From assembly GCA_938009055.1 (NCBI GenBank), contig CALLIO010000037.1, positions 1 through 19,386 of the forward strand: 19,386 nucleotides of DNA. The letters are read 5' to 3'. The notes beneath the pieces are model-generated. The model was not told the DNA's origin. It saw only the letters and a list, made by a program, of their open reading frames with translations, and made no database searches. Origin of the DNA: an uncultured Altererythrobacter sp. Lineage in GTDB: Bacteria; Pseudomonadota; Alphaproteobacteria; Sphingomonadales; Sphingomonadaceae. Position numbers and translations under genes: made by a program. Shown here one piece after another: positions 15,593 to 19,386 of this stretch (positions are counted from its first letter, which is position 1; every line of letters starts with the position of its first letter).

Positions 15593-16926
15593 GATCGCGC
15601 CATCCAGTCTTCCAATGTCTCGTGGAAATAGAGCATCCGGCTTTCTTGCCCCGCGAGATAATCGCGCTTGTAGCCGCGCGAATGCAGCCCGCGTTGTTGC
15701 TGGGGCCAAATTTCCAGATCCTCGTCAATCGCAGGCCCAGTGGTCACTTGGTCAACGGTCCCTTGCATGTGCGGAACCTCTGCTTCGGTCGAGATGGTGT
15801 CGCCCATTACGTATGAGAAATACTCGGTCTGGCCTTTGGCGAACAGCACCATGAACCACATGTCGAACAGGCACTTTTCTGGATCGGTGGGATGGGGCCG
15901 AGCACGCAACCAGATATTGCTTTCCGGCTTCAAGCTGAACGACAGGTTCGGGAAGATCGTATAATGCCAATTATCGGTTAGCTGATCGTCGTGATAGGTT
16001 GAAAAGTCATAGCCCTTTTCCTCGCCCAGCTTGCGTTTGGCCTTTTGTAGATCGCGCCGGATATTGCGGGTCTTGCCCCCCTTGTAATCATCCGGGTTCA
16101 GCTCCCAAAACTCCATCTCGCCTTTGAGCTTTTCGAGTGTCTCTTTCTCGCCGCCCTTGACCGCTGCTGCTGGCCCGCCGCCCGGCATAAACATGCGGCA
16201 ATGCCCCTGAGGGTAGTGGTCGAACTGGCAGCCTTCGCGCCCATATTCCAGCGTGTGGACCGCGCCGGGATGGACAAAGGGAACGTGGTAGCTCTCTGAG
16301 AAATTGTCTTGGACGAGCTTCCAGTTCCAATCACCCTCAACCGTTACCCAATGGGTCCGGCGAAATTCAGCCATGGGATAAGTGTCTATTTGCTCAGCAA
16401 TCGGCCCGAGATATTCTTTCAAGGGCACGCAATCATCGTCCATATTGTACCAAACGAAGCCTGCCCAAACCTCGCTTTTCATCTCGACCAGATTGAGCTT
16501 GCCGCAGGGGCTTTCCGCAAAATCGGCTTCGTCGGGTACAAACCTTAGCGTGCCATCAAGATCATAAGACCACGCGTGATAGGGGCACGTCAGGCGTTTT
16601 TCATTACCGCACTCATCCTTCATCAGCTCCAGCCCGCGGTGCTGGCAAACATTGTAGAACACGCGGATCTGATCATCATCACCGCGCACGCACAGGATCC
16701 GCTCACGCCCGAGCGAAGTGGTGGCGTAATCGCCCTTTTTTGTCAGCTCACTTTCAAGACAAGCGATCTGCCAGGTCTTGGTCCAAACCGTGTCCCACTC
16801 CTTGTCCATCCATTCCTTGGACCAATAGCGTTCCGGAGTGATCGGATTGCCGCGCAGATTTGGCTCGGGCTGTTTCGACATGTCCGCCAGATGCCGGTTT
16901 AGCTCATTCTGATCAAAATCGGCCAT
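15589..16926 (-). CDS. Rieske non-heme iron oxygenase, alpha subunit
   Basis: This 445-residue protein is the catalytic subunit of a Rieske ring-hydroxylating-type oxygenase. The Rieske 2Fe-2S cluster is held by C94 and H96 (CQHRG) and C114 and H117 (CPYHAW). The catalytic domain has the typical LVQDNFSESYHVPFVH, with bridging D207 and iron ligands H214 and H219; the carboxylate ligand is probably in AIDEDLEIW near the C-terminus. It should hydroxylate or demethylate an aromatic or alicyclic substrate with O2 and electrons from a reductase. ATG 16926 was preferred to ATG 16947 because GGGAG lies 8 bases upstream of it. It heads an operon with the SnoaL-like gene (ATGA overlap) and the MFS gene. 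No ferredoxin or reductase is in the window, so electron donors must be elsewhere. The substrate is unknown. Confidence 0.93.
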   Translation of the reverse strand: MADFDQNELNRHLADMSKQPEPNLRGNPITPERYWSKEWMDKEWDTVWTKTWQIACLESELTKKGDYATTSLGRERILCVRGDDDQIRVFYNVCQHRGLELMKDECGNEKRLTCPYHAWSYDLDGTLRFVPDEADFAESPCGKLNLVEMKSEVWAGFVWYNMDDDCVPLKEYLGPIAEQIDTYPMAEFRRTHWVTVEGDWNWKLVQDNFSESYHVPFVHPGAVHTLEYGREGCQFDHYPQGHCRMFMPGGGPAAAVKGGEKETLEKLKGEMEFWELNPDDYKGGKTRNIRRDLQKAKRKLGEEKGYDFSTYHDDQLTDNWHYTIFPNLSFSLKPESNIWLRARPHPTDPEKCLFDMWFMVLFAKGQTEYFSYVMGDTISTEAEVPHMQGTVDQVTTGPAIDEDLEIWPQQQRGLHSRGYKRDYLAGQESRMLYFHETLEDWMARS

Positions 16927-17001
16927 CCTCGCCACTCCCAAATCCATCCCATGTTTCTGTTCTTAAGCATGGAGGAAACAGATCAGCTGAAAAACTGTCA
17001 T

Positions 17002-17010
17002 AAATATCCA
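17002..17010 (+). repeat. Direct repeat AAATATCCA, copy 1
   Basis: AAATATCCA at 17002-17010 recurs at 17035-17043, 33 bases downstream (about three helical turns), on either side of the inverted repeat at 17015-17037. The TATCCA half also forms the arms of the palindrome at 13700-13717. This layout fits cooperative binding of a regulator to the intergenic region between the Rieske gene and the right receptor. Confidence 0.4.
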
Positions 17011-17014
17011 TGCC

Positions 17015-17037
17015 TTTTGTCCACCTGTAGGACAAAA
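17015..17037. promoter_or_regulatory. Inverted repeat TTTTGTCC-N7-GGACAAAA upstream of right receptor
   Basis: Perfect 8-bp arms TTTTGTCC (17015-17022) and GGACAAAA (17030-17037) enclose 7 bases. The repeat sits in the 251-base divergent region, 89 bases from the Rieske start and 141 bases from the receptor start. The arm spacing fits binding by a dimeric regulator. I do not recognise the family from the motif. Confidence 0.5.
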
Positions 17038-17053
17038 TATCCAATCGGATTAA
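17038..17053. promoter_or_regulatory. Second TATCCA-N3-GGAT palindrome, Rieske/receptor region
   Basis: TATCCAATCGGATTAA matches TATCCATTTGGATAAA of the amidohydrolase promoter at 13 of 16 positions with identical half-site spacing. It is directly adjacent to the inverted repeat at 17015-17037. The simplest reading is one regulator acting on the amidohydrolase and on the Rieske operon or receptor. Confidence 0.45.
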
Positions 17054-17177
17054 AAATGATAGTTTTGGATTTCGCAGGTCATCCTAAGTTGTTGCTGGAT
17101 CGAGAATCCGCCGCGCTGGGGTTCAGAACTCGAAGCTCCCAGTGACAGTGGTCGGAGAATCCGTTTGGGAGAGAAAC

Positions 17178-19352
17178 ATGTTTAGAGAATCAATCCGCCT
17201 GAAATCTTGCGCTGGAATTTCTACCCTCGCATTGGGTGTCGCAGCCGCGATGGCCATGCCGACTACCGCTGCTCATGCTCAAGAAGCCGATACCGATGCG
17301 GATAATGGCAATGAGATTATCGTCACCGCGCGTAAGACGGCTGAGAATATTCAAGACGTTCCGGTTGCGGTTACTGCCTTTACCGCTGAGCAGTTTGAAG
17401 AAGCGGGATTGAAAGAGTTTTCTGACATTGCGCGGCTCACGCCGAACTTCGATGTGCGCCCACGCGCTGCGACAGGCAACCTCTTCGCCAATGTCACGAT
17501 CCGCGGTCAGACCAGCGGCTTTTTGACGCTGAATGCTGATCAGGCGGTGGGCATCAACATCAATGGCGCGCCGATCACGCGCGGCACAAGTTTGTTCACG
17601 AATCTGTTCGATATCGAGCAGATCGAAGTCCTCAAAGGCCCCCAGGGCACGCTGTTCGGCAAGAACACCACTGGCGGTGTGGTCAATGTGACAACCAAAG
17701 CGCCAGAGCTTGGTGAATGGGGCGGCTATGCCGAGTTCACTTATGGTAGCTTTGATCGCCGCGAGACAGAGTTGGTCGTCAACGCGCCGCTTGGCGAAAA
17801 CGCTGCCTTAAGAGTGGGCGGCGCTGTCACCAAACGCGACGGTTTTGGCGAAGGCGGTGCTGGTGACACTTTCTTGACAGGCCGCGAATTGGCCAATGAT
17901 GACGAATTGTTCCTGCGCGGTTCTTTGCTGGTTGAGCCAAGCGAAAATGTCTCCATCCGTCTCAATGCGGATTACCATGAGGTGGATGAAAGCACCTCGA
18001 TTTTCCGTTCTTTGCGCTCTGCGCTCGGCGGTTTCATCGCACTGGAATCGACCAATCCTGACTTCTATGTCGGCAATGATTTTCGTGATGACGCGCCTTT
18101 TGCGGTTTCGGATGAGTTCAATATCAACGCCACGGTCAATATCGACCTTGGCGCAGTCGAGCTGACCTCGATCACCAGCTATCGCGATCAAACATCTGAT
18201 ACGCTGGTGCAATCTGCACCTTCTACTGCCGTTTCACTGGGGCAATCATCCGACATCTTCGCGCAAGAACTGCGCCTGTCCGGTTCTTCTGGGGCTCTCG
18301 ATTGGCAAGTCGGCGGCTTCTACGCGACAGAGCAAGGGGTTGATGTCGATATTCTTGTCGGATTTGGCCTCGATTCAACGACTGAGGCCAAGAACGAAAC
18401 TCTCTCCTTCTTTGGCCAGGGAACCTTCGCACTATCCGATCAGCTTAATTTGACCGGCGGTATTCGTTACACTGACGAACAGAGGCGCGTGACAGGCCTT
18501 GCCCCTGGAAATCTGGGTCAGGAGAATAATGCAAGCTTCGATGGGTTTTCATGGCTTGCCAGCATCGACTTCAAACCGAGCGATGAGACTTTGCTCTATG
18601 CCAGTGTCTCACGCGGTTTTCGCTCAGGCGCGATCGATCAGGACAATATTGCAACGATCGTGCAGCCGGAATTCGTGCTGAACTATGAGCTGGGCTTCAA
18701 GGCGGATTTGTTCGACGATGTCGTGCGGTTCAACAATGCGCTGTTCTATTCGGACTATACCGATATTCAGCGTACGTCATTCGATCCTGACAGCCCAGTG
18801 CCTGTCACGATCTTGCGCAATGCGGCCGAAGCGACGATTTGGGGCTTTGAATCCGAATTGCAGGTCACACCCAGCGATGGTCTGAGTTTCGGCGGTACGG
18901 TTGGATATACCAATGCCGAGTTTGATGAATTCCTCGATGCCGATGGCGCGGGCAATGTCATTGATCGCAGCGAAGAGCCGCTTGGCGGGCCGGAATGGCA
19001 GTTCAGCCTGAACGCGCGCTACGATGCCTATCTCTCCGATACGGCAACACTCGGTTTTCAGCTCAACTACTTCCATGTGGGCGAAGAAGTTCTCACCGGG
19101 CCAACCCTTGCTGCTACTTTGGCGCCAGGTGAGGATCGGGTGCCATCCTATGATTTGGTCAACGCTCAAATCGACCTTGATCTTGCCGATGTTGCTGGCC
19201 TGAGCGGTGTTAACATCGCGCTTTATGCAACCAATCTGTTCGACAAGGAATATTTTGTGAGCGGGCTCGCACTTGGTTTGTTCGGCGGCGTGGTCAACCG
19301 TATCGTTGGCGAACCCCAGCAATTTGGGATTCGCGTGAAGACCGATTTTTAG
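17178..19352 (+). CDS. TonB-dependent outer-membrane receptor, complete
   Basis: This 724-residue outer-membrane receptor has a signal peptide at 1-34 (AAHA|Q cleavage) and the TonB box EIIVTAR at about 46-52. Its plug domain includes ENIQDVPVAVTAF and IEVLKGPQGTLFGKNTTGGVV. The 22-strand-type barrel ends in the usual aromatic residue (GIRVKTDF). The motif LYATNLFDKEYFVSG near the end is typical of the family. ATG 17178 was chosen over an in-frame GTG at 17142 because GGGAGAG lies just upstream (17167-17173) and the signal peptide begins properly there. It is divergent from the Rieske operon, with operator-like repeats between them, so the substrate of the Rieske enzyme is a reasonable guess for its ligand. 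It is shorter than the left receptor and only loosely similar, so the two probably recognise different molecules. Confidence 0.95.
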   Translation: MFRESIRLKSCAGISTLALGVAAAMAMPTTAAHAQEADTDADNGNEIIVTARKTAENIQDVPVAVTAFTAEQFEEAGLKEFSDIARLTPNFDVRPRAATGNLFANVTIRGQTSGFLTLNADQAVGININGAPITRGTSLFTNLFDIEQIEVLKGPQGTLFGKNTTGGVVNVTTKAPELGEWGGYAEFTYGSFDRRETELVVNAPLGENAALRVGGAVTKRDGFGEGGAGDTFLTGRELANDDELFLRGSLLVEPSENVSIRLNADYHEVDESTSIFRSLRSALGGFIALESTNPDFYVGNDFRDDAPFAVSDEFNINATVNIDLGAVELTSITSYRDQTSDTLVQSAPSTAVSLGQSSDIFAQELRLSGSSGALDWQVGGFYATEQGVDVDILVGFGLDSTTEAKNETLSFFGQGTFALSDQLNLTGGIRYTDEQRRVTGLAPGNLGQENNASFDGFSWLASIDFKPSDETLLYASVSRGFRSGAIDQDNIATIVQPEFVLNYELGFKADLFDDVVRFNNALFYSDYTDIQRTSFDPDSPVPVTILRNAAEATIWGFESELQVTPSDGLSFGGTVGYTNAEFDEFLDADGAGNVIDRSEEPLGGPEWQFSLNARYDAYLSDTATLGFQLNYFHVGEEVLTGPTLAATLAPGEDRVPSYDLVNAQIDLDLADVAGLSGVNIALYATNLFDKEYFVSGLALGLFGGVVNRIVGEPQQFGIRVKTDF

Positions 19353-19362
19353 TCTAGTCTCT

Positions 19363-19374
19363 CCCGCGAGCGGG
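19363..19374. terminator. GC-rich stem-loop after right receptor
   Basis: CCCG-CGAG-CGGG forms a compact stem 10 bases after the receptor stop. It may be a terminator, but there is no T tract before the window ends. It could equally be part of a dispersed GC-rich intergenic repeat that continues past the edge. Confidence 0.3.
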
Positions 19375-19386
19375 GGCTGGGGCCTC

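Noticed and set aside
16952..16980. TGTTTC/GAAACA inverted repeat upstream of the Rieske gene
   Set aside because: Short arms with a 17-base spacer and low complexity; not convincing next to the stronger repeats at 17002-17053.
17023..17032. ACCTGTAGGA resembling the left half of a lux box
   Set aside because: The right half of a lux box is absent; these bases are the spacer and edge of the TTTTGTCC/GGACAAAA inverted repeat.

Overview
The window looks like chromosomal DNA of an alphaproteobacterium, most likely a sphingomonad or an Erythrobacter relative. This rests on moderately high GC, the densely packed gene style, many ATGA/TGATG gene overlaps, and two TonB-dependent receptors with an IIVTAR-type TonB box after a signal peptide. 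That box is typical of Sphingomonadales receptors. No sequence search was run, so the taxonomy is inferred. I see no tRNA, rRNA, CRISPR array, insertion sequence or phage gene.

The layout is that of a peripheral catabolic gene cluster. Two TonB-dependent receptor genes lie at the ends and are transcribed outward: 1-2502 on the minus strand (3' end cut by the window edge) and 17178-19352 on the plus strand. Beside the left receptor, and divergent from it, is a plus-strand operon: a GntR/FCD regulator (2612-3292), an HMG-CoA-lyase-like protein (3297-4229), hydantoinase/oxoprolinase/acetone-carboxylase-type subunits A and B (4229-6280 and 6292-8187), and a family III CoA-transferase (8184-9383). 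A zinc alcohol dehydrogenase (9429-10535, minus) and a second family III CoA-transferase (10707-11891, plus) form a divergent pair in the centre. The right half is on the minus strand: a D-aminoacylase-type amidohydrolase (11907-13667), then a Rieske oxygenase alpha subunit, a SnoaL/NTF2-like protein and an MFS transporter in one operon (16926 down to 13767).

A reasonable inferred reading is as follows. A receptor imports a scarce organic compound across the outer membrane and the MFS protein moves a compound across the inner membrane. The Rieske oxygenase, alcohol dehydrogenase and amidohydrolase do early steps. HyuAB then performs ATP-dependent carboxylation or ring opening, the CoA-transferases activate the acid, and the HMG-CoA-lyase-like enzyme cleaves a branched 3-hydroxyacyl-CoA. 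The substrate cannot be read from the sequence, and the left and right halves may serve different substrates.

The regulatory DNA is informative. A near-perfect palindrome with a TTGTATACAA core lies between the left receptor and the GntR gene, and an 11-bp match to it overlaps the start codon of the lyase gene. A different palindrome, TATCCA-N3-GGAT, occurs at the amidohydrolase promoter and again between the Rieske gene and the right receptor. Next to the latter lies an 8-bp-arm inverted repeat. This suggests that two separate regulators control the two halves. No intergenic stretch exceeds 300 bases; the longest is 251 bases (16927-17177).
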